Source: Streptomyces sp. HUAS ZL42
GTDB lineage: Bacteria; Actinomycetota; Actinomycetes; Streptomycetales; Streptomycetaceae
Reading direction: 5' to 3'
Assembly (NCBI RefSeq): GCF_040782645.1
Contig: NZ_CP160403.1
Coordinates: forward strand, 6,297,001 to 6,361,000
DNA: 64,000 bases
Part shown: in pieces, positions 44,512-53,275 of the stretch
How positions within the stretch are numbered: position 1 is the stretch's first letter
How the letters are laid out: every line of letters starts with the position of its first letter
Notes under the pieces: generated by a model
What the model was told of the DNA's origin: nothing
Databases searched by the model: none
Seen by the model: only the letters and a program-made list of their open reading frames with translations
Position numbers and translations under genes: made by a program

Positions 44512-45798
44512 ATGACCACGCTTTCGCCGTACGACTCGATGTCCCCGGTCACCCAGGCCGCCTACCGCGCCAAGGCCGCCGCCGCCGACCTCGCCCCGCT
44601 GCCGCGGGCCGCCAAGGACGACGCGCTGCTCGCCATCGCCGACGCCCTGGAGGTCCGTACGAGCGAAATCGTCGAGGCCAACGCCAAGGACGTCGCCAAG
44701 GCCCGCGAGGCCGGTATCAGCGAGGGCATGATCGACCGGCTCACCCTCACGCCCGAGCGGGTCCGCGCGATCGCCTCCGACGTGCGCGACGTGGCCGCGC
44801 TGCCCGACCCGGTCGGCGAGGTCGTCCGTGGCTCCACCCTTCCCAACGGCATCGACCTGCGCCAGGTCCGTGTCCCGCTCGGCGTCGTCGGGATCATCTA
44901 CGAGGGCCGTCCGAACGTGACCGTCGACGCGGCCGCCCTCTGCCTGAAGTCCGGCAACGCGGTGCTGCTGCGCGGCTCGTCCTCGGCGTACACCTCGAAC
45001 ACCGCCCTCGTGCGCGTGCTGCGCGACGCCGTCGGCGGGGCGGGGCTGCCCGCGGACGCCATCCAGCTCGTGCCGGGGGAGAGCCGCGAGAGCGTGCGCG
45101 AGCTGATGCGCGCCCGGGGCCTGGTCGACGTGCTGATCCCGCGCGGCGGCGCCTCGCTGATCAACACGGTCGTCCAGGAGTCCACCGTCCCGGTCATCGA
45201 GACCGGCACCGGCAACTGCCACGTCTACGTCGACGCCCAGGCCGACCTCGACATGGCCGTCGAGATCCTGATCAACTCGAAGGCCCAGCGGGTCGGCGTC
45301 TGCAACGCCGCCGAGACCCTCCTGGTCCACCAGGACATCGCCCCCGAGTTCCTGCCCCGCGCCCTGGACGCCCTCGCGGCGGCCGGTGTGACCGTCCACG
45401 CCGACGACAGGGTGATGGCGTACGCCAAGGACTCCAAGGCGACCGTCGTCGAGGCGACGACGGAGGACTGGGAGACCGAGTACCTCTCGTACGACATCGC
45501 CGCCGCCGTCGTCGACTCGCTCGACAAGGCCGTGGAGCACATCCGGCTGTGGACCTCCGGCCACACCGAGGCCATCGTCACCACCTCCCAGCAGGCCGCC
45601 CGCCGTTTCACCCAGCTGGTCGACTCCACGACCGTCGCGGTCAACGCCTCGACCCGCTTCACCGACGGCGGCCAGTTCGGCTTCGGCGCGGAGATCGGCA
45701 TCTCCACGCAGAAGCTGCACGCCCGTGGCCCGATGGGCCTTCCGGAGCTGACGAGCACCAAGTACATCGTCACGGGGGACGGGCACGTGCGGCGCTGA
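44512..45798 (+). CDS. proA: Gamma-glutamyl phosphate reductase
   Basis: A 428-residue enzyme of the aldehyde-dehydrogenase superfamily. It reduces glutamyl-5-phosphate with NADPH to the semialdehyde that cyclises on the way to proline. Signatures include [20 protein letters not shown], the [11 protein letters not shown] nucleotide-binding loop, [12 protein letters not shown], the catalytic-Cys segment [16 protein letters not shown], and the end [23 protein letters not shown] 44512 matches the normal family N-terminus. An upstream in-frame ATG at 44470 would add 14 unusual residues. A -10 sequence six bases upstream suggests a leaderless transcript separate from proB. Confidence 0.95.
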   Translation: MTTLSPYDSMSPVTQAAYRAKAAAADLAPLPRAAKDDALLAIADALEVRTSEIVEANAKDVAKAREAGISEGMIDRLTLTPERVRAIASDVRDVAALPDPVGEVVRGSTLPNGIDLRQVRVPLGVVGIIYEGRPNVTVDAAALCLKSGNAVLLRGSSSAYTSNTALVRVLRDAVGGAGLPADAIQLVPGESRESVRELMRARGLVDVLIPRGGASLINTVVQESTVPVIETGTGNCHVYVDAQADLDMAVEILINSKAQRVGVCNAAETLLVHQDIAPEFLPRALDALAAAGVTVHADDRVMAYAKDSKATVVEATTEDWETEYLSYDIAAAVVDSLDKAVEHIRLWTSGHTEAIVTTSQQAARRFTQLVDSTTVAVNASTRFTDGGQFGFGAEIGISTQKLHARGPMGLPELTSTKYIVTGDGHVRR

Positions 45799-45880
45799 GC
45801 CCGACGTCCGCAGCGCAGAAAACACGTCCCACCAGGCGGATGAATTTCCATACCGTCTGCCCAAAATGACCCCCCAGGTC

Positions 45881-45886
45881 TACTCT
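45881..45886 (+). promoter_or_regulatory. -10 element of the first paralogous membrane gene
   Basis: CTACTCTG, with TACTCT six bases before GTG 45893. The identical octamer at the same distance precedes the paralogue at 46557. Confidence 0.5.
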
Positions 45887-45892
45887 GGATCC

Positions 45893-46468
45893 GTGCCGGA
45901 GGACGTGGGGGGCACGCCGTTCCCTGACGGCTGGGAGCCCGACGACGACCACGACCGCGGGGTGTCGGACGAAGAGTTCGCCTCCGTGGTCTTCGACGAG
46001 GCCTTCGTACGGGCGGCCGTGGTGCACGAGCCGACCGCCGTCGAACGTCTCCTGGCCGCCGCGCAGGCGAGAGCGGAGGCCTCCGAGGCCGAGGCCCGCC
46101 GGGCCCGCGGCAGGGGCGAACGGTACGACGACGGGTACGGCCCCGACGGACACGGCGATTTCGGCCATGATCCCGACTTCGACGACCTGGACGACACCGA
46201 CGTCCTGGAAGGTCCCTACGGCGCCCCGGGGCCGTACGGCAAACAGGTCCGCTGGCATCGCCCCGTCGCCTGGATGCTCGCCCTCGTGATGGGCATAGGC
46301 ATGGTCGCGCTGGCCTTCGCGGCGGTCTACCGGGGCGCCTCCTCGGGCAGCCGGGACCAGATTCCCCCGCCCGCCTCGACCGGCCTGGAACAGGGCGGCG
46401 CGGGAGCCCCCTCGGCGTCCGCCGACTACTCCCAGCCAGCCGTCTCCGTGATCCCCCGCACCCCCTGA
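45893..46468 (+). CDS. Single-pass membrane protein with acidic cytosolic domain (paralogue A)
   Basis: A 191-residue protein. Residues 1-120 are strongly acidic, with a conserved DEEFASVVFDEAFVRAA block and many Asp/Gly residues. One transmembrane helix (WMLALVMGIGMVALAFAAVY) follows KQVRWHRPVA, so the N-terminus is predicted cytosolic. A short Pro/Ser-rich extracellular tail ends the protein. GTG 45893 is chosen over ATG 45866 because the context copies that of the next gene (CTACTCTG then start six bases on). The block is shared with paralogue B at 46557. From memory, related S. coelicolor proteins in this neighbourhood have been reported to interact with spore-wall machinery; I cannot confirm equivalence here. 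Confidence 0.8.
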   Translation: MPEDVGGTPFPDGWEPDDDHDRGVSDEEFASVVFDEAFVRAAVVHEPTAVERLLAAAQARAEASEAEARRARGRGERYDDGYGPDGHGDFGHDPDFDDLDDTDVLEGPYGAPGPYGKQVRWHRPVAWMLALVMGIGMVALAFAAVYRGASSGSRDQIPPPASTGLEQGGAGAPSASADYSQPAVSVIPRTP

Positions 46469-46544
46469 ACGCCCCCGGCGTTCCTGGTGAGAACCTGTCA
46501 GAACTTGTCGTGTACCAGGGCGTTTACCCGAGCCCCCGGCGACC

Positions 46545-46550
46545 TACTCT
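46545..46550 (+). promoter_or_regulatory. -10 element of the second paralogous membrane gene
   Basis: CTACTCTG with TACTCT six bases before ATG 46557, and no ribosome binding site between. Leaderless transcription is likely. Confidence 0.5.
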
Positions 46551-46556
46551 GAAAGT

Positions 46557-47624
46557 ATGGGCGGGCCTGGAGACCCACCTGAGGGGACACCCGAGGGTGC
46601 TTCCGGTGGTGGTGAGGACGAGTACCGATCCGTCGTCTTCGACGAATCGTTCGTACGTGCTGCCCGCCTCCAGGAGTACTCCGCGCAGGAGCGGATGGCC
46701 GACCACACGCCCGCCGTGCGCCGCCGCCCGCCGCTGCACCGGGGTCTGTCCCGGCAGGCGCTGATCCTGGTCCTGCTGATCGCGGTTGCCTTCGGCACCG
46801 CGATCTACATGGGTGTAAGGCACCCGTACACCACCCCCGCCGCACAGCAGCCCGTCGAGCCCCTGCGGATGACCGTCATCCCGCTCGTCCCCCAGGGCAG
46901 GGTGCCGGGCTCGGCCGACCCCGAGTACCTGTACGCGCACAGCCCCGCCGCGCAGTTCCGCATCGGCGCGGAGGGCATCCCGCTGCCGGCCTCGCGGCGC
47001 ACCGCGCACTTCTCGGACAGCCAGGTCGTGACCGCCCTGAGCACCGCCAAGGACTACATCGTGCGCTCCTCGCTCTACCCCGAGGTGCTCACCGGCGAAC
47101 AGGTCCGGCCCGCGCGCGTCCTGCTCAACGCGGATCAACTCGGCCAGTTCGACGAGAGCTTCGACCACCCCATCGCCGACGGCCGGCACGCGCCGACCGG
47201 CTGGCTGGTTCGCTTCGACCCCTCCCGGACCGAACTGGCCGACCGCAAGATCCGCGTACAGGGCACGCTCCAGGCCGCCGAGACCGACTCCGCGACGCTG
47301 GAGGTCACCGCGGACCACACCTTCGTCTACGCCCTGCGTCCCGCCGCCGACGCCAAGGCGCAGGCGTCCCTCTTCACTGTCCGCCGCGAGCTGCACTTCC
47401 GCTTCGACCGCGACGACCTGCGCCTGCGCCAGGCCCGGCTCGTCGTCTCCTACGTGCAGGCAGGCCCCCTGTCCTGCGCCGACGACGCCACCAACCACCT
47501 CCACCCCCTCCTCGCCGGCCAGACCGCGAAGACGGGCGGCCCGGCCGGCACGGACCCCTATGCGACGGGCAGCGCGACGGCCCTGTGCGGGACGCTGGCG
47601 ACGAGCGCGCAACCGAAGGTGTGA
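46557..47624 (+). CDS. Membrane-anchored extracellular protein (paralogue B)
   Basis: A 355-residue protein. Residues 20-45 (EDEYRSVVFDESFVRAARLQ) match the conserved block of paralogue A. After an Arg-rich stretch comes one transmembrane helix (ALILVLLIAVAFGTAIYMGV, about residues 67-87). A 260-residue extracellular domain contains LYAHSPAAQFRIGAEGIPLP, STAKDYIVRSSLYPEVLTGE and two Cys residues near the end (LSCADD...ALCGTL) that could form a disulfide. The outer domain is not assigned to a family. Shared cytosolic block and adjacency suggest that A and B form or join one membrane complex. The gene appears leaderless. Confidence 0.8.
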   Translation: MGGPGDPPEGTPEGASGGGEDEYRSVVFDESFVRAARLQEYSAQERMADHTPAVRRRPPLHRGLSRQALILVLLIAVAFGTAIYMGVRHPYTTPAAQQPVEPLRMTVIPLVPQGRVPGSADPEYLYAHSPAAQFRIGAEGIPLPASRRTAHFSDSQVVTALSTAKDYIVRSSLYPEVLTGEQVRPARVLLNADQLGQFDESFDHPIADGRHAPTGWLVRFDPSRTELADRKIRVQGTLQAAETDSATLEVTADHTFVYALRPAADAKAQASLFTVRRELHFRFDRDDLRLRQARLVVSYVQAGPLSCADDATNHLHPLLAGQTAKTGGPAGTDPYATGSATALCGTLATSAQPKV

Positions 47625-47677
47625 GGTGGGGCGTTTCCCCCACCCACCCGACTCGGTCGGATGGGCGCACCCTCGTT

Positions 47678-47774
47678 CTGGGGCTCCGCCCCAGACCTCG
47701 GCGGGGACTGCGTCCCCCGCACCCCTCGCGCACCCCGAACGGGCGTCTCCGCACGCAATCCAGCCCGTTCGGGG
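47678..47774. terminator. Cluster of intergenic hairpins between convergent genes
   Basis: TCTGGGGC-TCC-GCCCCAGA (47678-47696) is a perfect stem. GGGGAC-TGC-GTCCCC follows, then CCCCGAACGGGC...GCCCGTTCGGGG (47735-47774). Such palindromes are frequent in Streptomyces intergenic DNA and should stop transcripts from both sides. Confidence 0.7.
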
Positions 47775-47842
47775 TTCGAGGACGAGGTCGTTCGGGCCGA
47801 AGGGGGCCGGGGCCCAGTGAGTGAGGGGTCGGAAGCCTCCCG

Positions 47843-48961
47843 TCAGTCCTGCCGGGGCGGCGCATCCGCGGGCGGCGTGTCCGCCGGAGGCTCCTGCTGC
47901 GGTGCCGAGCTCGTGAAGCCCTCGTAGCCGCGCCGCACCCGGCCGCCCAGGCCCCCGGCCCCGCCCGCTATGTCGCTGACCAGCTTCATCAGCGGGTCCT
48001 TGGAGCTCTTCACGTGTGTGGCGTAGTGCGCCGCCGACTCCCGGAAGGAGTCCGAGACCGAAGTGTCCTTGTCCTCGCTGCGCCGCGGGTAGTGGCCGTC
48101 CATGATCCGCTGGTAGTCGCGGGACTCGGACCACTTCTTCAGCTCGGCCGCGCGCACGGTGGTGAAGGGGTGGGAGCGGGGCAGCACGTTGAGGATCTTC
48201 AGCACGGAGTCGCGCAGGTCGCCCCCGGCCTCGTACTCCTCGGCCTGCTGCAGGAACGCGTCCACGTTCATCTCGTGCAGATGGTTGCCGCCCGCGATCT
48301 TCATCAGGCCCCGCATCGAGGCCCGCAGGTCCTGGCCGACCAGCAGACCCGCGCGGTCGGCGGACAGCTCCGACTTGCGGAACCACTCGCGCAGCGCGGT
48401 CACGATCGCCATGATCGCGAGGTTGCCCAGCGGTATCCAGGCGACCCGGAGGGCCAGGTTGGTCAGGAACAGCAGGATCGTCCGGTAGACCGCGTGCCCG
48501 GACAGCGCGTGTCCGACCTCGTGCCCGATGACCGCCCGCATCTCCTCCTCGTCGAGCAGCTCGACCAGGCCCGTGGTGACGACGATGATCGGCTCGTCCA
48601 GACCGATGCACATCGCGTTCGGCTGCGGGTCCTGGTTGACGTACATCGGCGGGACCTTCTCCAGGTCCAGGATGTAACAGGCGTCCCTCAGCATGTCGTT
48701 GAGGTGCGTGAACTGCTGGTCCGACACCCGGACCGAGTCGGACAGGAACAGCAGCCTGAGGCTTCGCTCGGGCAGCAGCCCGCTGAGCGCCTTGAAGACG
48801 GTGTCGAAGCCGCTCAACTTGCGCAGCGCCACCAGGGCGGAGCGGTCGGCCGGGTGCTCGTACGCACGCGAGGAGATCCCCGGGAAGCGCCTGCGCTGCC
48901 TGCTCGGTACGTTCTCGTGCCCGTTGTGCTCGTGGCCGTCGTCGGACATGTGGTCCCCCAT
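47843..48961 (-). CDS. M48 family zinc metalloprotease (HtpX-like)
   Basis: A 372-residue protein. HEVGH at residues 147-151 supplies two zinc ligands and the catalytic Glu. KSELSADRAG about 60 residues later gives the third ligand. Two hydrophobic segments (TILLFLTNLALRVAWIPLGNLAIMAIV, split by a short turn) lie between them, as in membrane M48 proteases. Residues 1-35 are His/Arg-rich and the C-terminus is a Pro/Ala tail, with a GGAGGLGG stretch near 340. HtpX-type enzymes remove damaged membrane proteins, but this one may process other substrates. The start is 48961 or, with GGGGGACC before it, 48949 (MSDDGHEH). It is the only reverse-strand gene between proB and tRNA-Ala. Confidence 0.88.
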   Translation of the reverse strand: MGDHMSDDGHEHNGHENVPSRQRRRFPGISSRAYEHPADRSALVALRKLSGFDTVFKALSGLLPERSLRLLFLSDSVRVSDQQFTHLNDMLRDACYILDLEKVPPMYVNQDPQPNAMCIGLDEPIIVVTTGLVELLDEEEMRAVIGHEVGHALSGHAVYRTILLFLTNLALRVAWIPLGNLAIMAIVTALREWFRKSELSADRAGLLVGQDLRASMRGLMKIAGGNHLHEMNVDAFLQQAEEYEAGGDLRDSVLKILNVLPRSHPFTTVRAAELKKWSESRDYQRIMDGHYPRRSEDKDTSVSDSFRESAAHYATHVKSSKDPLMKLVSDIAGGAGGLGGRVRRGYEGFTSSAPQQEPPADTPPADAPPRQD

Positions 48962-49073
48962 GTGCGTGTGAGTGGCCTTTGCGGACCCTTGTGCGGCCCT
49001 TTGCGCCCCCGAAGCAGAGCCCAGCCTAGGCGGAGTTACGGTGGACGGGCACTACACGAAGGAGTCCCGCACC

Positions 49074-49235
49074 ATGGAGCACAACCCCGCAGCCGCCTGG
49101 CTCCCCGAGGCCGCGAGCGCCGCGCAGCAGCAAGGGGCGGGGAATCTGCTCCGGGTGGTGCTGATCGTGATGGTGCTGGGCTGCGCCTTCACCGCGTGGT
49201 TCCTGCTGCGGGGCTACAAGCGGAAAGACGACTGA
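49074..49235 (+). CDS. 53-residue single-pass membrane protein
   Basis: A tiny protein with a soluble N-terminal arm (MEHNPAAAWLPEAAS), one transmembrane helix (LLRVVLIVMVLGCAFTAWFLL) and a positively charged end RGYKRKDD, which places the C-terminus in the cytoplasm. GAAGGAG lies nine bases before ATG 49074. No family is recognised. A second tiny membrane protein follows. Confidence 0.7.
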   Translation: MEHNPAAAWLPEAASAAQQQGAGNLLRVVLIVMVLGCAFTAWFLLRGYKRKDD

Positions 49236-49345
49236 GGCGGCGCGAAGGTTCCCCAACGGCGGAGTCGGCGTGATCGCCCCCGAGCCACCCGCTTACGATG
49301 GGCCGACATCTTTATCCCGCCCACACCTGATAGGTACTGCCGAAG

Positions 49346-49510
49346 ATGAGCTTCCACAGCGCCGCAGCACAGTTGGTCACCTTTGCCGCCGAGGGCGAGG
49401 AGCACGGCGGCAACCACGAGAGTCTCAACCCCTTGGTCACCGGCGGAGGCGCGTTCCTCATCCTGCTGCTTCTGCTGTGGGTCACCACCCGCTTCAACCG
49501 CGACCGCTGA
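49346..49510 (+). CDS. 54-residue single-pass membrane protein
   Basis: Begins [20 protein letters not shown], continues with a hydrophilic GGNHESLNP turn, then one helix ([19 protein letters not shown]) and ends RFNRDR. The C-terminal arginines again suggest a cytosolic C-terminus. GCCGAAG precedes ATG 49346, and TACGAT at 49294-49299 may be its -10. It lies 82 bases before nadD. The gene is short but has clear high-GC codon periodicity and membrane-protein character. Function unknown. Confidence 0.65.
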   Translation: MSFHSAAAQLVTFAAEGEEHGGNHESLNPLVTGGGAFLILLLLLWVTTRFNRDR

Positions 49511-49578
49511 GCTCGGCAAAGCCCCTGATAGCGGGGCACCCCGGGCATCCGCCTGCCGGGGCCCTCAGGCCGGGCCGG

Positions 49579-49584
49579 TAGGGT
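49579..49584 (+). promoter_or_regulatory. -10-like element of nadD
   Basis: TAGGGT lies eight bases before ATG 49593 without a ribosome binding site between them. Confidence 0.4.
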
Positions 49585-49592
49585 CTGCACGC

Positions 49593-50279
49593 ATGGGAGA
49601 GCAGGACATGCCTACCGGTCCGGCGAACATCACGGCCGGCGACACGGCCGCCCGTCCGGTGAACGGCTCCGGGAACGGTCCGTCGAACCCCGGCAAGCGC
49701 CGCCTCGGCGTCATGGGCGGAACGTTCGACCCGATCCATCACGGGCACCTCGTGGCGGCCAGCGAGGTCGCCGCGCAGTTCCACCTGGACGAGGTGGTGT
49801 TCGTCCCGACCGGGCAGCCGTGGCAGAAGACCCACCGTCACGTCTCCCCGGCCGAGGACCGCTACCTGATGACGGTCATCGCGACCGCCGAGAACCCGCA
49901 GTTCTCGGTGAGCCGCATCGACATCGACCGCGGCGGCCCCACCTACACCGTGGACACCCTGCGGGACCTGCGCGCCCTCAACCCCGACACGGACCTCTTC
50001 TTCATCACCGGCGCCGACGCCCTCGCCCAGATCCTCACCTGGCGCGACAGCGAGGAACTGTTCTCCCTGGCCCACTTCATCGGAGTCACCCGGCCGGGCC
50101 ACCATCTGACCGACGCCGGACTTCCCGAGGGTGGTGTTTCTCTCGTGGAGGTTCCCGCGCTCGCCATCTCCTCGACGGACTGCCGTGCGAGAGTCGCCAA
50201 GGGCGACCCCATCTGGTACATGGTGCCGGACGGAGTCGTGCGCTACATCGACAAGCGCGAGCTGTACCGCGGCGAGTGA
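49593..50279 (+). CDS. nadD: Nicotinate-nucleotide adenylyltransferase
   Basis: A 228-residue enzyme converting nicotinate mononucleotide and ATP to deamido-NAD in NAD synthesis. It has the nucleotidyltransferase loop [15 protein letters not shown], the substrate strand [13 protein letters not shown], the [17 protein letters not shown] segment, FFITGADAL, and the C-terminal [13 protein letters not shown]. Residues 1-35 are a Gly/Asn/Pro-rich extension; ATG 49608 (after AGCAGGAC) would shorten it by five residues. It is followed 16 bases later by the LCP-like gene, and then rsfS, the usual actinobacterial order. Confidence 0.94.
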   Translation: MGEQDMPTGPANITAGDTAARPVNGSGNGPSNPGKRRLGVMGGTFDPIHHGHLVAASEVAAQFHLDEVVFVPTGQPWQKTHRHVSPAEDRYLMTVIATAENPQFSVSRIDIDRGGPTYTVDTLRDLRALNPDTDLFFITGADALAQILTWRDSEELFSLAHFIGVTRPGHHLTDAGLPEGGVSLVEVPALAISSTDCRARVAKGDPIWYMVPDGVVRYIDKRELYRGE

Positions 50280-50295
50280 GCCGAGAGGGGCACCG

Positions 50296-51993
50296 GTGAA
50301 CGACCGATACGACGCGGGGTACGGGGGCGACCAGTACGAGCTCGTCGGCTACGACGAGTACGGCCGGCCAGTGTACCGGCAGGTACCGGCGCAACAGGTG
50401 CCACAGCAGTCGTACGACCCTTACGCACAGCAGGGATACGGCTACGACCCGTACGCGACCGGCCCGCAGCAGCCGGTGCCTCCCTACGACCCGTACGGCA
50501 CCGGCCAACAGCCCCGCGCCTACGACACCGGGCAGCAGGCGCCCGTCCACGACACCCACGGCACCGATGCACGGGGCGGGCAGGGCGGTGCCGCGGCTCC
50601 TTACGACCCCTACGGCCGCACCGCGGCCACCGGGCAGCAACCCCGCGCCGCCGAGCAGACCGCCCACATCCCGCAGCAGGCCGGCCCGGCCGAGGGGGCG
50701 CGTGCGGGGTCCCAACGGGACTACCACACCGGGCAGTTCGCATTCGTCGAGGAGCCCGACGGCGACTCCGAAGACGTCATCGACTGGCTGAACTTCACCG
50801 AGAACCGCACCGAGCGCCGCGAGGAGGCCAGGCGCCGCGCACGCAGCCGCCTCGTCACCCTCGTCGTCGTCCTCGCGCTGGTCGCCGTCGGCGGCGCCGG
50901 CTACCTCTGGTACGCCGGGAAGCTGCCCGGCCTGTCGTCGTCCGACTCCAAGACCGGCACCACGGCCGCCGCCGGCGCCCAGCAGCGCGACGTGATCGTC
51001 GTCCACCTGCACAACACCGCCAAGGGCGGCACCTCCACGGCGCTCCTCGTCGACAACACCACCACCAAGGAGGGCACCACCGTCCTGCTGCCCAACTCCC
51101 TCGCCCTCACGGACGACGACGGCACCCCGACCACCCTGGCCAAGTCCGTGGAGGACGACGGCTCCTCCGGGACGCGCGAGGCGCTGGACACGGTCCTCGG
51201 CACCGACATCGAGGGCACCTGGCGCCTGGACACCCCGTACCTGCAGAACCTCGTCGACCTCATCGGCAACATCGAGGTCACCACCGACGCCGACGTGCCC
51301 GACCCCGCCGGAAAGAAGGGTGCCGCACCCCTGGTCCGCAAGGGCGAGGACCAGACCCTCAGCGGCAAGATGGCCGTCGCCTACGCCACCTACCGCGCCT
51401 CCGGCGAGGCCCAGAACGCCCAGCTGGAGCGGTTCGGCCAGGTCATGCAGGGCGTGCTGCGCAAGATGTCCTCCGACGCGCAGGCCGCGACGGTCACCGT
51501 GCAGACCCTGGCGCAGATCCTCGACCCCTCGCTGACCGACAAGGACCTCGGTACCTTCCTCGCGAAGCTCGCGGACCTCGCCAAGGGCGGCGACCTCAAG
51601 ACCGCGCTGCTGCCCGTCCAGGGCGACGGCACGCTGAGTGCTCAGGCCGGCGCGGCCGTGGTCAAGGACGTCCTCGGCGGCACCGCGAAGAGCCCCGACA
51701 AGGACGCGGCGGTCAGCGTCTCCGTCCAGAACGCCAGCGGTGACAAGGACAACACCGAGAAGGCCCGGGTCGTGCTCCTCAACGGCGGCTTCACGTTCCT
51801 GGAGGGCGGCACGGCGTCGAGCACCCGCGCCACGTCCAAGGTCACCTACGCGGACGCCGCCGGCAAGGAGAACGCCACCGAGGTAGCCAAGACCCTCGGC
51901 CTGCCCACCGGCTCCGTCGCCCAGGGCAAGATCTCCGGGACGGCGGACGTGGCGGTGGTCCTCGGCAAGGACTACAAGCCCGCGTCGTCCTAG
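50296..51993 (+). CDS. LytR-CpsA-Psr (LCP) family membrane protein with degenerate active site
   Basis: A 565-residue protein. Residues 1-175 are a cytosolic Tyr/Gln/Pro-rich repeat region (YDPYAQQGYGYDPYATG and similar). One transmembrane helix follows (LVTLVVVLALVAVGGAGYLWY). An LCP-type extracellular domain then covers about 230-410 and a LytR_C domain the last 110 residues. Canonical LCP transferases use an Asp in a [S/A]DT-x-[M/L]-L strand and an Arg in PRD. Here the equivalents read GGTSTALLVD and LLPNSLAL, so both appear missing. LCP proteins attach glycopolymers to peptidoglycan. This one may instead be a scaffold, or use other residues. GTG 50296 follows GAGAGGGGC. From memory, an LCP protein of this locus (PdtA) is linked to the S. 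coelicolor spore wall. Confidence 0.8.
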   Translation: MNDRYDAGYGGDQYELVGYDEYGRPVYRQVPAQQVPQQSYDPYAQQGYGYDPYATGPQQPVPPYDPYGTGQQPRAYDTGQQAPVHDTHGTDARGGQGGAAAPYDPYGRTAATGQQPRAAEQTAHIPQQAGPAEGARAGSQRDYHTGQFAFVEEPDGDSEDVIDWLNFTENRTERREEARRRARSRLVTLVVVLALVAVGGAGYLWYAGKLPGLSSSDSKTGTTAAAGAQQRDVIVVHLHNTAKGGTSTALLVDNTTTKEGTTVLLPNSLALTDDDGTPTTLAKSVEDDGSSGTREALDTVLGTDIEGTWRLDTPYLQNLVDLIGNIEVTTDADVPDPAGKKGAAPLVRKGEDQTLSGKMAVAYATYRASGEAQNAQLERFGQVMQGVLRKMSSDAQAATVTVQTLAQILDPSLTDKDLGTFLAKLADLAKGGDLKTALLPVQGDGTLSAQAGAAVVKDVLGGTAKSPDKDAAVSVSVQNASGDKDNTEKARVVLLNGGFTFLEGGTASSTRATSKVTYADAAGKENATEVAKTLGLPTGSVAQGKISGTADVAVVLGKDYKPASS

Positions 51994-52038
51994 GCGGGGG
52001 CGCGCGTCCCGGGCGTGATCCCTTAATCACGTGGGGTG

Positions 52039-52084
52039 CCGTCGGCGGTCCGTGAGACCCTTGAGGTCAAGTGACCGCCGACGG
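52039..52084 (+). promoter_or_regulatory. 12-bp stem-loop just upstream of rsfS
   Basis: CCGTCGGCGGTC and GACCGCCGACGG pair perfectly around a 22-base loop with an inner GACC/GGTC stem. It ends 11 bases before the rsfS start, so it reaches the ribosome binding region and could affect translation. A smaller GTGAT...ATCAC dyad (52015-52030) lies just before it. Confidence 0.5.
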
Positions 52085-52095
52085 AAAGCCTCGCA

Positions 52096-52542
52096 GTGAC
52101 CGCAACCGACCGCTCCCTGGAGCTCATCAACACCGCCGCCCAGGCGGCCGCCGACAAGCTCGCCCACGACGTCATCGCCTACGACGTCAGTGACGTGCTG
52201 TCGATCACGGACGCCTTCCTGCTCGCCTCCGCGCCCAACGACCGCCAGGTCAAGGCGATCGTGGACGAGATCGAGGAGCGGCTCCTCAAGGAGCACGGTG
52301 CCAAACCGGTGCGCCGCGAGGGCGACCGCGAGGCCCGCTGGGTCCTGCTCGACTATGTCGACATCGTCGTCCACGTCCAGCACAGCGAGGAGCGGGTCTT
52401 CTACGCCCTGGAGCGGCTGTGGAAGGACTGCCCCGAGCTCGAGCTGCCCACCGACGCGCGGGCGACCCGCGGCAAGGCGGAGGAGCACGCCAAGCTGCAG
52501 GCCGCCGAGGAGGCGGCCGAGCTGGGCGGTGAGTGGCGTTGA
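52096..52542 (+). CDS. rsfS: Ribosomal silencing factor RsfS
   Basis: A 148-residue protein that binds uL14 and blocks subunit joining when nutrients are short. Motifs include LAHDVIAYDVSDVLSITDAFLLASAPNDRQ in its central part (split over the strand-helix unit) and REGDREARWVLLDYVDIVVHVQ, followed by FYALERLWKDCP. The start is GTG 52096. Its end overlaps the next gene by ten bases, and it follows nadD and the LCP gene, the typical neighbours. Confidence 0.94.
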   Translation: MTATDRSLELINTAAQAAADKLAHDVIAYDVSDVLSITDAFLLASAPNDRQVKAIVDEIEERLLKEHGAKPVRREGDREARWVLLDYVDIVVHVQHSEERVFYALERLWKDCPELELPTDARATRGKAEEHAKLQAAEEAAELGGEWR

Positions 52543-53210
52543 CCGCCACCGGTGAGGGGACCGTGGCCAAGCCCGGGCGGGGGCGCCGCGTCATCCTCTG
52601 GCGACACGGGCAGACCTCCTGGAACGTGGAGCGCCGCTTCCAGGGCACCACGGACGTCGAGCTCACCGAGGCCGGTCTCGCCCAGGCCCGCCGCGCCGCC
52701 CGGCTGCTCGCCTCCCTGAAGCCCGACGCGATCGTCGCCTCGGACCTCCAGCGGGCCGCGAACACCGCCGCCGAGCTCGCCGCGCTCACCGGCCTGCACG
52801 TGGCCCGGGACGAGGCCCTCCGCGAGACCTACGCGGGCGTCTGGCAGGGACTGACGCACGAGGAGATCGTCGCCCGCCACGGCGAGGAGTACGCCGCCTG
52901 GAAGCGCGGTGAGCCGGTGCGCCGCGGCGGCGGCGAACTGGAGACCGAGGTCGCCGACCGCGCCGCCCCCGTGGTGCAGCGGCACGCCGACAAGCTGCCC
53001 GAGGACGGCACGCTCGTCGTGGTCAGCCACGGCGGCACCATCCGCACCACCATCGGCCGGCTCCTCGGCCTGGAGGCCCGCCACTGGGAGAGCCTCGGCG
53101 GCCTCTCCAACTGCTGCTGGTCCGTCCTGGGCGAGGGCGCCCGCGGCTGGCGCCTCCTCGAGCACAACGCCGGCACACTGCCGGAGCCGGTCCTCGGCGA
53201 CGACGACTGA
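52533..53210 (+). CDS. Histidine phosphatase family protein (phosphoglycerate-mutase-like)
   Basis: A 225-residue cytosolic enzyme. LWRHGQTSWN holds the RHG motif whose His is phosphorylated in catalysis; VVVSHGGTIRTTIG supplies the second His; ALRETYAGVWQGLTHEEI holds the acidic proton donor. The family includes phosphoglycerate mutases, glucosyl-3-phosphoglycerate phosphatases and other small-molecule phosphatases, so the substrate cannot be fixed. GTG 52533 overlaps the end of rsfS, implying translational coupling; TTG 52539 or GTG 52563 are alternatives. Confidence 0.9.
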   Translation: MALTATGEGTVAKPGRGRRVILWRHGQTSWNVERRFQGTTDVELTEAGLAQARRAARLLASLKPDAIVASDLQRAANTAAELAALTGLHVARDEALRETYAGVWQGLTHEEIVARHGEEYAAWKRGEPVRRGGGELETEVADRAAPVVQRHADKLPEDGTLVVVSHGGTIRTTIGRLLGLEARHWESLGGLSNCCWSVLGEGARGWRLLEHNAGTLPEPVLGDDD

Positions 53211-53275
53211 CACCGCCGGTCGGTCGTCGCGCCGGGGCCCCGCACCCGGATTTCACTTTCCGGCAGGTCGCAGGC

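Noticed and set aside
47625..47842. Possible small genes between the paralogue B and protease genes
   Set aside because: Open frames here run through strong palindromes, lack ribosome binding sites and look like Arg/Pro-rich GC artefacts.
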